A stretch of DNA of 64,000 nucleotides. Origin: Erythrobacter sp. (GTDB lineage: Bacteria > Pseudomonadota > Alphaproteobacteria > Sphingomonadales > Sphingomonadaceae). The stretch covers positions 433,338 through 497,337 of the forward strand of contig DAICXZ010000030.1 in assembly GCA_027311945.1 (NCBI GenBank), written 5' to 3'. Positions 56,836 through 64,000 of the stretch are shown piece after piece (position 1 is the first letter of the stretch; every line of letters begins with the position of its first letter). The notes under the pieces were generated by a model, which had not been told where the DNA came from, searched no databases, and was given only the letters and a program-made list of their open reading frames with translations. The translations under genes were made by a program, and so were the position numbers.

Positions 56836-56907
56836 CGCCGACAAGCAGGGCCGGGGGGATCACTTCCCCCGGCTTGCGCCCGCCCCCTCTTGCCAGGATC
56901 TGTTGCC

Positions 56908-57108
56908 ATGCCGATGAACAAGTTTCTCTTCGATCACCAGCTTGCCGCGATGAAGGTCGACCGGTCGGGCACGGCCGAAGAACGCAAGGACGCCATCGAT
57001 CTGTTGGGAGGGCGTGCCAAGCGGATGGCCGAGTGGCGAAAGACGAATGGCCTGTCCGGTCAGGGCTGGCCTCGCGACGAACGCGGCCCCGCTGACGAGG
57101 ATGGATGA
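56908..57108 (+). CDS. Small conserved-type protein of unknown function
   Basis: A 66-residue protein, MPMNKFLFDHQLAAMKVDRS at the start, then an Asp/Arg/Lys-rich helical region with RAKRMAEWRKTNGLSGQGWP. No signal or membrane segment. I associate short proteins of this kind with cold-shock-like genes in sphingomonads, but cannot name a family. CCAGGA lies about 9 bp before the ATG. It is co-directional with the gene at 56581, 72 bp away, and 1 bp before the next ORF. Confidence 0.65.
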   Translation: MPMNKFLFDHQLAAMKVDRSGTAEERKDAIDLLGGRAKRMAEWRKTNGLSGQGWPRDERGPADEDG

Positions 57109-57109
57109 C

Positions 57110-57313
57110 ATGAGCATCGCACCAATCGCGGCGAACCCCGATCAGCCCGGAACCGGCGCATGGGAAAGCGAAGGCGGTTCACTGAAGCCCGATACGCCAG
57201 CCGCGCTGCCGGAAGGGATCATAGCCGTAACGTCCGTCCACTATCGCGTCGGGCCATATTCCTATGCGCGGCTCGAAGACGCTCTGGCCGAACATCGCCG
57301 CCAGCACACCTAG
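57110..57313 (+). CDS. Small protein of unknown function
   Basis: A 67-residue acidic protein (IAPIAANPDQPGTGAWESEG at the start; VTSVHYRVGPYSYARLEDAL near the end). It has no recognised domain. It starts 1 bp past the preceding stop, with a GAGG nearby, so translation is probably coupled; an ATG at 57101 is the alternative. The Tyr-rich YRVGPYSYARLEDALAEHRRQ tail looks structured, so I keep it as real, but this rests on codon pattern and spacing only. Confidence 0.6.
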   Translation: MSIAPIAANPDQPGTGAWESEGGSLKPDTPAALPEGIIAVTSVHYRVGPYSYARLEDALAEHRRQHT

Positions 57314-57489
57314 CAGGCATTGCCGACCTTGATCGGATTTCTGGCCAATTCCTGCCGTTTGCGCGACGCCAATTGTTTCCCGGTTGCGCCTCGCTCATGT
57401 GACCACGAGCGCCCCTTCCATCGTGGATTACTTGCGCCAACGAACCTTGTTCCGCTAGAGCGCCGCAACAAACCAAGGGGAACATCATC

Positions 57490-57828
57490 GTGCTTAAGCC
57501 TGTAATCATCGTGTCAGCGGCACTCCTCGTTGCGGCTTGCGTAACCGATCGCGGTGCGGATGGTCTCTCCGAAAATGCCGCCAAGGGCAGGGCTTTCGCG
57601 CAGGCTAATTGCGCCAGCTGCCATGCGCTTGAGGATGGCGTCTCGCCCAATCCCAACGCTCCGAGCCTCGAAGTGGCATCCCACCGATTGCCGGCATGGG
57701 CGGTTGCTGGCTCGTTCGAGCGGGGAATTCAGGTTGGCCATACCTCCGAAATGCCGGTCTTCAAGTTCGAGGATGGCGATATCGAGAACCTGCTGGCCTA
57801 TCTCGATGCGCTCAGAACGGCGCAGTAA
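57490..57828 (+). CDS. Lipoprotein cytochrome c (class I type)
   Basis: A 112-residue membrane-anchored cytochrome: lipobox LLVAAC (Cys17), heme site CASCH (Cys41, Cys44, His45) and probable axial Met88 in SEMPVFKF. The GTG start has AAGGGGAA about 7 bp upstream. Compact single-heme proteins like this pass electrons between a bc1-type complex and terminal oxidases or dehydrogenases. It stands alone, with no oxidase gene nearby. Confidence 0.9.
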   Translation: MLKPVIIVSAALLVAACVTDRGADGLSENAAKGRAFAQANCASCHALEDGVSPNPNAPSLEVASHRLPAWAVAGSFERGIQVGHTSEMPVFKFEDGDIENLLAYLDALRTAQ

Positions 57829-57837
57829 GCAGCCCGC

Positions 57838-58137
57838 CTAAGTCAAACGCGGTTCTCCGACATCGTAGACGCGCAAGTCGCGTTCGCCGATGCCGAGGTC
57901 TGGCCATGCGGCTCGCCATGTGGCCAGATGCGGGGTGGCGAAGTGACGGTCGAGGGCGGCTTGATCGGCCCACATCTCTTTCACATGGATCAGGCCGGGG
58001 ACGAACAGATCTTCGGCGTAGCTGTATTCGACGCAGCCTTGCTCGGCGCGGCTGGCTTCGGCCATGCGCTGCATGATCGGCCAGGCTGCCTCAAGGTGGT
58101 GGGCAGGCAGGCGAACGGTTCCGACGATCAGGAGCAT
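57838..58137 (-). CDS. Antibiotic biosynthesis monooxygenase (ABM) domain protein
   Basis: A 99-residue dimeric ferredoxin-like-fold protein: LLIVGTVRLPAHHLEAAW, RAEQGCVEYSYAED and HVKEMWADQAALDRHFATPHL are typical of the YgiN/ABM family. Roles range from quinol oxidation to heme or polyketide chemistry. The start is uncertain: an ATG 12 codons upstream (58173) has GGAG right beside it, and neither position has an ideal ribosome-binding site. Confidence 0.88.
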   Translation of the reverse strand: MLLIVGTVRLPAHHLEAAWPIMQRMAEASRAEQGCVEYSYAEDLFVPGLIHVKEMWADQAALDRHFATPHLATWRAAWPDLGIGERDLRVYDVGEPRLT

Positions 58138-58243
58138 CGGGTGAAGGTACAGGAGGGAGCGGGCGCAAGCCATGCTCCTGTCATTTGATCAAGCTTGGGC
58201 TTGCGGATTGCGGGGACGTACAGTCGGTGCTCCCACAGAAACA

Positions 58244-58337
58244 CCGCTCGCCCTGAGCTTGTCGAAGGGCTGCTTTTCTGAATCGCGGTCCGACAAAACA
58301 AAGAAGAACGGCCCTTCGACAAGCTCAGGGCGAGCGG
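58244..58337. repeat. Dispersed palindromic repeat, family 1, copy 3
   Basis: CCTGAGCTTGTCGAAGG at 58252-58268 and its exact reverse complement at 58313-58329 are separated by 44 bp. Here the flanks are CGCTCGC and GCGAGCG, so the outer palindrome is longer than in copy 2. It lies in the 397-bp gap between the ABM gene and a cysteine desulfurase. The rest of that gap holds the regulatory-looking repeats described next. Confidence 0.9.
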
Positions 58338-58423
58338 AAGAAGGTCGGCCCTTTCCTACACACGCCGAAAGCCCCACAAGGGGGCATGATGAGCACGTCT
58401 TACTCCGAAAAATTCTGCCAGAC

Positions 58424-58505
58424 TGTCAACTTTGCCAGTTGGCATGGAAATGGCGCAATTCTGCGGCATAGCGCCGGACGAGGGCGCTTGTCGCAGTGTC
58501 AACTT
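58424..58505. promoter_or_regulatory. Direct repeat and palindrome upstream of the second cysteine desulfurase
   Basis: TGTCAACTT occurs at 58424-58432 and again at 58497-58505. Right after the first copy is a TGCCA-GT-TGGCA palindrome (58433-58444). The cluster lies 30-110 bp upstream of the chosen start and could bind an iron or Fe-S regulator. Confidence 0.35.
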
Positions 58506-58534
58506 CGTCATCTTTCCAGCCCGGCGGGCCGGGC

Positions 58535-59602
58535 ATGATCTATCTTGACTATCAGGCCACCACGCCGCTGGCGCCCGAAGCCCGCGCGGCGATGGAGCCG
58601 TGGCTCGGCGGGCCGGACAGCGCGCAGTTCGGCAACCCGCATTCGCCGCACCGGATGGGACGCATGGCTGCCGCTACGGTCGAAGTCGCGCGCGATCAGG
58701 TCGCGGCGCTGTTTCCGGCGGGCGGGCGGGTTATCTTCACCAGCGGCGCGACCGAGGCGATCAACCTCGCGATGCGCGGTGTGGGCGGGCCGGTGGCGTG
58801 CTCGGCAATCGAACATGCCGCTGTGCTCGATACGGCGAAGGCGCTGGGCGATCACCACGAACTTGCGGTCACGGGCGGGGGGCTTTGCGATCCGGCACAA
58901 GCGCTGCCCGAGGGAACGCGGTTGGTCGCGGTGATGCAGGTCAACAACGAGATCGGAACGGTGCAGCCGACGGCTGAATGGTACAGCCGCGCGAAAGATT
59001 CAGGCGCGCTCTACCTGTGCGATGCGGTGCAGGCCTATGGCAAGATCGTCTGTGCCGAGGCCGACATGATCGCGGTCTCGGCGCACAAGCTGCACGGGCC
59101 GAAGGGCATCGGCGCCCTGTGGCTGCGCGATGGGGTGGAGCTGGCCTCCGTCTCCACCGGCGGCGGGCAGGAGCAGGGCCTGCGCTCCGGCACCTTGTCG
59201 CCGATGCTGTGCGCCGGGTTCGGCGCGGCGGCAGCTTTGGCGGCCAGGCGGACGGAAGAGGACGCGGCCCATGTCGAAGGCTTGTGGCACCGTGCCTGCG
59301 AGCTGTTTGCCGAGTGGGAAATGAACGGCACCGCGACCGAGCGCTGGCATGGCAATCTCAACCTGCGCCGTGAAGGGCTAGATGTCGCGCGCCTGATGAG
59401 CGACTGCCGCGATGTAATGTTCTCTGCCGGATCGGCATGCGCCAGTGGCTCTGGCCGGGCAAGCCACGTGCTGCGCGCGATCGGGTTGAGCGAGCATCAG
59501 GCGAAATCGTCGATCCGGCTGGGTTTCGGGCGCTACACCACGCTTTCTCAGCTTGAAGAGGCCGCTGAACGAATTATAGTTGCTGCGTCGCAACAAGGAT
59601 AG
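58535..59602 (+). CDS. Cysteine desulfurase, second paralog
   Basis: A 355-residue NifS-family PLP enzyme: MIYLDYQATTPLAPEARAAM start, HSPHRMGR, PLP Lys in SAHKLHGPKG and active Cys in SAGSACASGSG. It differs clearly from the enzyme at 54 kb, so this is not a recent duplication. The ATG was chosen; a GTG at 58496 would overlap the second TGTCAACTT repeat. It is followed after 5 bp by a ferredoxin gene, implying a joint role in Fe-S supply. Confidence 0.92.
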   Translation: MIYLDYQATTPLAPEARAAMEPWLGGPDSAQFGNPHSPHRMGRMAAATVEVARDQVAALFPAGGRVIFTSGATEAINLAMRGVGGPVACSAIEHAAVLDTAKALGDHHELAVTGGGLCDPAQALPEGTRLVAVMQVNNEIGTVQPTAEWYSRAKDSGALYLCDAVQAYGKIVCAEADMIAVSAHKLHGPKGIGALWLRDGVELASVSTGGGQEQGLRSGTLSPMLCAGFGAAAALAARRTEEDAAHVEGLWHRACELFAEWEMNGTATERWHGNLNLRREGLDVARLMSDCRDVMFSAGSACASGSGRASHVLRAIGLSEHQAKSSIRLGFGRYTTLSQLEEAAERIIVAASQQG

Positions 59603-59607
59603 ACGCC

Positions 59608-59937
59608 ATCAAGGTCACCTTCATTACACGCGAGGGCGAAAAGCGCGCGGTCGAGGCCGCGCCGGGCGATAGCTTGCTCGAAGTGGGGCAGCGCGCCGGT
59701 ATGCCGCTCGAGGGGACGTGCGAGGGCCAGATGGCCTGCTCGACCTGCCATGTGATCATCGCCCGCGAATGGTTCGGACGCCTGTCCGAAGCCAGCGAGG
59801 AGGAAGAGGACATGCTCGACCTCGCCGCCGATGTGGAGGCGACCAGCCGTCTGTCGTGCCAGATCCTGTTGAGCGAGGAGCTCGACGGGCTGGAAGTGCG
59901 GGTACCGAGCGAATGCCACAACGCGCAAGGGTTCTGA
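59608..59937 (+). CDS. [2Fe-2S] ferredoxin (adrenodoxin type) with an apparent ATC start
   Basis: A 109-residue ferredoxin. The cluster ligands are Cys38, Cys44, Cys47 (GTCEGQMACSTCH) and Cys84 (RLSCQI). The first beta strand KVTFITREGEKRAVEA and the LLEVGQ turn are encoded upstream of any ATG, GTG or TTG; the nearest canonical-type start (TTG 59674) would delete them. AAGGA sits 8 bp before an ATC codon that gives the expected length and the family-like IKVTF opening. It is probably co-transcribed with the cysteine desulfurase 5 bp upstream, and could serve Fe-S assembly or a P450/Rieske partner. Confidence 0.85.
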   Translation: MKVTFITREGEKRAVEAAPGDSLLEVGQRAGMPLEGTCEGQMACSTCHVIIAREWFGRLSEASEEEEDMLDLAADVEATSRLSCQILLSEELDGLEVRVPSECHNAQGF

Positions 59938-59945
59938 GCTAGGCC

Positions 59946-60339
59946 TCAGCTTTCGGTGTCGGGCTGCTTCTTCGGTCGCAACCGCCGCCAGCCAAGCAGG
60001 CCGACCCAGGCGACGAACCATAGGCATAGTCCCCTTCGTCCCGCGAAGAGCACATTTCGAGCACCCGGCATTGTTGCGGCCCCATGCTGTCACACAGGGC
60101 AACGTGCCGCTCCTGCAGCGGCGCCATGTCGTTTGCCGCGACGCGGAACCGTATTCGTAGACATAGGCGATCTGCGGGATCGAGACCGGGATTTCTCCGC
60201 CCGCCGCATCCGCGGAGCCGGGCGCAGGTTCGGCAATATCCGTCGTCGTCAGGCGCTCTTGCGTAGTGGCGTATTCGCCCTGCTGGCCGCGAGCAGTCAG
60301 CGCCAAAGCCGCACAACCCATTGCAAACAAACGCTTCAT
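59946..60339 (-). pseudogene. Decayed DUF4349-type lipoprotein gene
   Basis: From 60339 a frame encodes an export signal and QGEYATTQERLTTTDIAEP to IPQIAYVYEYG, then loses sense. A one-base insertion of T at about 60152 (GGTTCC to GGTTTCC) restores FRVAANDMAPLQERH, which ends at a second break near 60030. A third frame then encodes only the C-terminal membrane segment LWFVAWVGLLGWRRLRPKK. DUF4349 proteins are normally about 250-300 residues, so the middle is deleted. The lipobox Cys is also changed (LTARGQ). The gene is clearly inactive. Confidence 0.82.
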
Positions 60340-60425
60340 GGTCCGCTCTCCTGTGACTGCAATAGGTACGCCTTATTGTCGCCACATTCTATGAAGGCCA
60401 TAAGCCATTTGGCAAGCGCCCACGC

Positions 60426-60458
60426 AAAAGGCCCCGCCGAAATCATCGACAGGGCCTT
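60426..60458 (-). terminator. Intrinsic terminator downstream of pfpI
   Basis: The stem AAGGCCC / GGGCCTT with a 17-nt interior that can pair further. Read on the minus strand it ends TTTTGCG. It lies about 25 bp after the PfpI stop codon. Confidence 0.7.
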
Positions 60459-60483
60459 GCCAAATCAGTGCAGCGAAACGGTG

Positions 60484-61023
60484 TCAGACCGCTTCGAACG
60501 TGTTCTCAAGCGCTGCAATCAGCGCCTTGGTGAAGGCCGGAATATCGTCCGGGTTGCGGCTGGTGATCAGGTTGCCGTCGACCGCGGCCTCATGGTCGAT
60601 CACCTTGGCGCCCGCATTGCGCAGGTCCGTGCGGATCGAGGGCCACCCGGTCACGGTCTTGCCTTTGATTACGCCGGCCTCGGCCAGCAGCCAAGGGGCG
60701 TGACAGATCGCGGCGACGGGCTTGCCCGCCTCAACGAACTCTTTCACCATCGCCACGGCGTCCTTGTTCATGCGCAGGATGTCGGGGTTGATCTGACCGC
60801 CAGGCAGAACCAGCGCATCGAAGTCTCCCGCCTTGGCCTTGTCGAGCGTGAGGTCAACATCGACCGGGCTGCCCCAGTCCTTGTCGTCCCAGCCCGTGAT
60901 CTGGCCGCTTTCCGGGCTCACCACGGTGGTCTTGAAACCAGCCTCTTCGAGCAGCTGCTTCGGCCCTTCCAGTTCGCTTTGTTCAAAACCATTGGTGGCG
61001 AGGATCATAACATGTTGGGTCAT
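60484..61023 (-). CDS. DJ-1/PfpI family protein
   Basis: A 179-residue class I glutamine-amidotransferase-like protein. The nucleophile elbow is AAICHAPW with Cys107; Glu17 (GFEQSE) would stabilise the thiol, and His108 follows. YhbO-type relatives are stress-induced and have been described as deglycases or glyoxalases, which is debated. A GGAAC-N17-CGTA sequence just upstream suggests general-stress control. It is divergent from parC with 103 bp between the starts. Confidence 0.93.
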   Translation of the reverse strand: MTQHVMILATNGFEQSELEGPKQLLEEAGFKTTVVSPESGQITGWDDKDWGSPVDVDLTLDKAKAGDFDALVLPGGQINPDILRMNKDAVAMVKEFVEAGKPVAAICHAPWLLAEAGVIKGKTVTGWPSIRTDLRNAGAKVIDHEAAVDGNLITSRNPDDIPAFTKALIAALENTFEAV

Positions 61024-61060
61024 AGGAATTCTTCCGTGAGAAATTGCTGTCTGGCTTACT

Positions 61061-61086
61061 TACGCTTGGGGAAACCGCATTGTTCC
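61061..61086 (-). promoter_or_regulatory. EcfG-type general-stress promoter candidate for pfpI
   Basis: On the minus strand GGAAC (61086-61082) is followed by 17 bp and CGTA (61064-61061), one mismatch from the alphaproteobacterial sigma-EcfG consensus GGAAC-N16/17-cGTT. The -10 lies about 38 bp upstream of the PfpI start codon. Confidence 0.45.
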
Positions 61087-61126
61087 GCGCTGTCCTCCCA
61101 GCCGTGCCGCTGCTAGGCCAGACCGC

Positions 61127-63427
61127 ATGTCGTCTGCCGAAACCGAAGACCACGATCCGTTCGACACCATCGTCGACGCGCCGTTCGACAGTGCGCTGTC
61201 CGAACGCTACCTCGTCTATGCCCTGTCGACGATCACTGCGCGATCCTTGCCAGACCTGCGCGACGGGCTGAAGCCGGTCCACCGCCGCATCCTGTGGGGC
61301 ATGCGCGGTCTCAGGCTGGCGCCGGACAGCGCGTTCAAGAAGTCGAGCCGCGTCGTCGGCGACGTGATGGGCAAGTATCACCCGCACGGCGACAGCGCGC
61401 TGTACGATGCGATGGTCCGCCTCGCGCAGCCGTTCACGCTGCGCTACCCGCTGATCGAAGGGCAGGGCAACTTCGGCAATATCGACGGAGATAACGCCGC
61501 CGCGCAGCGTTACACCGAATGCCGCCTGACCAAGACCGCGCTGCAACTGATGGAGGGGCTGGACGAAGGCACGGTCGACTTCGTGCCGACCTACAACAAC
61601 GAGGAAGAAGAGCCGGTCATCTTCCCCGGCCTGTTCCCCAACCTGCTGGCCAATGGGTCAAGCGGGATCGCGGTGGGCATGGCCACCAACATTCCCAGCC
61701 ACAACGCCGCCGAAGTGATCGACGCCGCGCTCGAACTGATCGACAACCCGCATGTCGAGCATGCGCGGCTGATGGAGCTGATGCAAGGGCCGGACTTCGC
61801 CACCGGCGGCCTGATTGTCGACAGCCCGGAGGCGATCTCCAAGGCTTATGAAACAGGGCGCGGCTCGTTTCGGGTGCGCGGGCGCTTCCATGCCCCTGAG
61901 GCCGAGGATGCGGCTGACCGTGAGGCGGGGATAGAGCGTCACAAGGGTGGCGGCTATCAGCTTGTTATTTCGGAAATTCCCTATCAGGTTCCGAAGGGCA
62001 AGCTGATCGAGCAGATCGCCCAGGTGATCGCCGATAAGAAGCTGCCGCTGCTCGAAGATGTGCGCGACGAGAGCGACGAGAACATCCGCCTCGTGCTGGT
62101 GCCGCGCAGCCGCAATGTCGATCCGGAGATGCTCAAGGAGAGCGTCTACAAGCTGACTGACCTCGAAACGCGCTTCGGGCTCAACCTCAACGTGCTCGAC
62201 TCCACCCGCACGCCGATGGTGATGGGGCTGAAGGAGCTGCTCGAAAACTGGCTGCGCCACCAGATCGAGATCCTGCAGAACCGCACGCGGCACCGGCTTG
62301 GCAAGATCGCCGACCGGCTGGAGCTGGTCGAGGGCTACATCATCGCCTTCCTCAACCTTGACCGGGTGATCGAAATCATCCGCACCGAGGACGAGCCCAA
62401 GGTGCTTATGATGGCGGAGTTTGGCCTCACCGACCGGCAGGCCGAAGCGATCCTCAATATGCGGCTGCGCAGCTTGCGCAAGCTGGAGGAAATGCAGCTC
62501 AGGCACGAGAAGGACGCGCTGCTGGCCGAGAAGGACGAGCTGGAGAAGCTGCTCGAAAGCCCGGCCCGCCAGCGCACCCGGCTCAAGAAGGACCTGCGTA
62601 CGCTGCGCAAGGACTATGCGGAGGATACCGCGCTTGGCGCGCGCCGCACGACGATTGCCGAGGCTGCGCCGACGGTTGAGTTCGATCCCAGCGCGATGAT
62701 CGAGAAGGAGCCGGTGACGGTGATCCTCAGCCAGAAGGGCTGGGTGCGCGCGGCCAAGGGGCACGTCGATCTGGGGCAGGATGGCCGCGGCGACTTCAAG
62801 TACAAGGAGGGCGACGGCCCGGCCTTTGCGGTCCATTGCCAGACCACCGACAAGCTCTTGCTGTGCGGCAGCGACGGGCGTTTTTTCACGCTGGGTGCAG
62901 ACAAGCTGCCCGGCGCGCGCGGCTTTGGCGAGCCGGTGCGCAACGGGCTCGATATCGATACATCGACCCAGATCATGGCGATGATTGTCCATGCGCCGGG
63001 CCGGCAGATCCTGCTCGCGGCGGACACCGGCAAGGGCTTCGTCGCGGTGACTGACGAGCTGCTGGCGGAAACGCGCAAAGGTCGGCAGGTGGTGAATTTG
63101 AAGGGCGATGCCAAGCTGATCGTCGTGCACCAGATTGCGGCTGAGCACGATCACGTGGCGGTGGTGGGCGAGAACCGCAAGCTCGTGGTGTTCAGCCTTG
63201 AAGAAATGCCGGTGATGACGCGCGGGCAGGGCGTGACGCTGCAACGCTATCGCGACGGCGGGCTGTCCGATGCCACGACCTTCACCCTCGCCGAGGGGCT
63301 GAGCTGGCAGATGGGCGGCGACAGCGGACGTACCCGCAACGAGACCGAGATCGGGATGTGGAAGGTCGCGCGCGGTGCTGCTGGCCGTCTGCCGCCGAAC
63401 GGCTTTCCGAAAGACAACCGCTTCTGA
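61127..63427 (+). CDS. parC: DNA topoisomerase IV subunit A
   Basis: Breakage-reunion subunit that decatenates daughter chromosomes with ParE. The 766-residue protein has the catalytic Tyr129 (AQRYTECRL), the quinolone-determining stretch [14 protein letters not shown] with Ser90 and Asp94 (equivalent to E. coli Ser80/Glu84; the acidic residue is kept), [13 protein letters not shown] and a beta-pinwheel C-terminal domain. The [15 protein letters not shown] start is acidic and typical. It is the last large gene, followed by a bidirectional terminator. Confidence 0.96.
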   Translation: MSSAETEDHDPFDTIVDAPFDSALSERYLVYALSTITARSLPDLRDGLKPVHRRILWGMRGLRLAPDSAFKKSSRVVGDVMGKYHPHGDSALYDAMVRLAQPFTLRYPLIEGQGNFGNIDGDNAAAQRYTECRLTKTALQLMEGLDEGTVDFVPTYNNEEEEPVIFPGLFPNLLANGSSGIAVGMATNIPSHNAAEVIDAALELIDNPHVEHARLMELMQGPDFATGGLIVDSPEAISKAYETGRGSFRVRGRFHAPEAEDAADREAGIERHKGGGYQLVISEIPYQVPKGKLIEQIAQVIADKKLPLLEDVRDESDENIRLVLVPRSRNVDPEMLKESVYKLTDLETRFGLNLNVLDSTRTPMVMGLKELLENWLRHQIEILQNRTRHRLGKIADRLELVEGYIIAFLNLDRVIEIIRTEDEPKVLMMAEFGLTDRQAEAILNMRLRSLRKLEEMQLRHEKDALLAEKDELEKLLESPARQRTRLKKDLRTLRKDYAEDTALGARRTTIAEAAPTVEFDPSAMIEKEPVTVILSQKGWVRAAKGHVDLGQDGRGDFKYKEGDGPAFAVHCQTTDKLLLCGSDGRFFTLGADKLPGARGFGEPVRNGLDIDTSTQIMAMIVHAPGRQILLAADTGKGFVAVTDELLAETRKGRQVVNLKGDAKLIVVHQIAAEHDHVAVVGENRKLVVFSLEEMPVMTRGQGVTLQRYRDGGLSDATTFTLAEGLSWQMGGDSGRTRNETEIGMWKVARGAAGRLPPNGFPKDNRF

Positions 63428-63432
63428 CAAAC

Positions 63433-63465
63433 AAAAGGCCCGCGTGGAGCATATCCACGCGGGCC
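63433..63465. terminator. Intrinsic terminator between parC and the last gene
   Basis: Perfect arms GGCCCGCGTGGA / TCCACGCGGGCC around GCATA. On the minus strand the stem is followed by TTTTGTTTG, so it mainly ends transcription of the minus-strand gene; on the plus strand there is no T-run. Confidence 0.72.
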
Positions 63466-63488
63466 GATTGAAGCACTAGGAGAAGCGC

Positions 63489-63992
63489 TTAGCTTGCCTG
63501 GGCCGCGATGGCCGCATCGAGGTCGGCCTTGGTGACGAGCACCATCAGCGAACCATCGGTGTCGAGCGCGAACATCTCGCGCGGCAGGGTCAGCGGCTCT
63601 TCGTTCTGCACCATGGTGACGCCGACGTCGGTCATCTCGTCGATCGTGCCGAGCGGCACGTCGTCGGCGGTGGCGACTTCAGCGCCGACCACCAGCGCAG
63701 CGGCAAGCGCGGCTTCGCGGCGGGCGACTTCCTGGTCCATCATGGCGTCGAGTTCGGTCTTGGTGATGTTGAGCGTGTAGCCAGTGTCACCTTCGGCGAA
63801 GCTTTCCAGCGCCAGCGGCACCTTGTGCTTGCCGGTGTCGACCACGGCGTTGGCGCCGTCGTTGGCGGCGATGGTTCCGATCTGGACCCCGTCGTTGCCC
63901 ATCACGGTTGCGCCGACTTCCTGCGCGTTGGCGGCACCAGCGCCGAAGGTGAGGGCGAGAGTGGCGGCAAGAGCGGTGAGTTTGTTAGTCAT
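63489..63992 (-). CDS. Exported PRC-barrel-like protein
   Basis: A 167-residue protein with a Sec signal peptide (LTALAATLALTFGAGAANA). The mature part has two short beta-barrel-like modules: GATVMGNDGVQIGTIAANDG near residue 27 and GAEVATADDVPLGTIDEMTD near residue 104. Each is followed by a strand and a helix with DLDAAI or ELDAMM. The half-repeat pattern resembles PRC-barrel domains. It is probably periplasmic; its function is unknown. The start is about 9 bp from the right edge of the window. Confidence 0.75.
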   Translation of the reverse strand: MTNKLTALAATLALTFGAGAANAQEVGATVMGNDGVQIGTIAANDGANAVVDTGKHKVPLALESFAEGDTGYTLNITKTELDAMMDQEVARREAALAAALVVGAEVATADDVPLGTIDEMTDVGVTMVQNEEPLTLPREMFALDTDGSLMVLVTKADLDAAIAAQAS

Positions 63993-64000
63993 GCAAATTC

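Noticed and set aside
61658..63430. 590-codon frame antisense to parC
   Set aside because: Shadow of a conserved essential gene; lacks any recognisable segment.

Overview
The window is a high-GC alphaproteobacterial chromosome segment. Gene content and order point to the Sphingomonadales, most likely the Erythrobacteraceae (Erythrobacter, Porphyrobacter or Qipengyuania type). The evidence is the order pckA <> chvI-chvG-hprK-rapZ-EIIA-ptsH, a very short HprK, an IF-1 with a long C-terminal tail, hisG-hisD-nusB-thiL, an UrcA-family protein, a K+-independent H+-pyrophosphatase, a cobaltochelatase CobS and a TonB-dependent receptor. I see no rRNA, tRNA, CRISPR array, insertion sequence or prophage. 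Almost everything is chromosomal core with small accessory patches.

Layout. 1-11 kb: RNase E/G (partial), maf and infA, then divergently a TonB-dependent receptor; an FAD oxidoreductase opposite uvrC; a universal stress protein; tesB; a cupin/acetyltransferase pair. 11-18 kb: hppA, thiL, nusB, hisD, hisG, DUF2332. 18-27 kb: FKBP, pirin, aldo-keto reductase, glutathione transferases, bolA, a J-domain protein, then a minus-strand detoxification-type cluster (SRPBCC, GST, VOC, DUF1428, GST, VOC) facing an HxlR regulator; one GST carries a frameshift. 27-36 kb: cobS, a class A PBP, an orphan Flp pilin, UrcA, truA-fmt, recR, def, a lipoprotein, a decayed copy of the def 3' end, and cspA. 36-41 kb: a cytosolic copper-storage protein with an entericidin-like lipoprotein, fhs, rmuC. 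41-48 kb: TrmH-type methyltransferase, HPr, EIIA, RapZ, HprK, ChvG, ChvI and divergent pckA, which together link envelope/acid sensing and the regulatory PTS to gluconeogenesis. 48-55 kb: a TPR metallopeptidase, a small Ca-loop protein, DUF885, tonB, an alpha/beta hydrolase and a cysteine desulfurase. 55-64 kb: a low-GC PAP2 membrane enzyme, a cold-shock-like gene with a C-rich leader, small proteins, cytochrome c, a second cysteine desulfurase with a [2Fe-2S] ferredoxin, a decayed DUF4349 gene, PfpI, parC and a PRC-barrel-like secreted protein.

The most notable non-gene structures are two dispersed repeat families. One has three copies built on a perfect 17-bp inverted repeat. The other has two copies of back-to-back G/C-rich hairpins in opposite order. 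Other points of interest are a ferredoxin whose only sensible start is ATC, a His-rich loop in peptide deformylase with a nearby def remnant, two broken genes, a probably leaderless hxlR promoter with a palindromic operator, and a motif shared by that promoter and the tonB promoter. I did not find a convincing wholly new multi-gene system; the HxlR cluster and the repeat families are the best candidates for follow-up.
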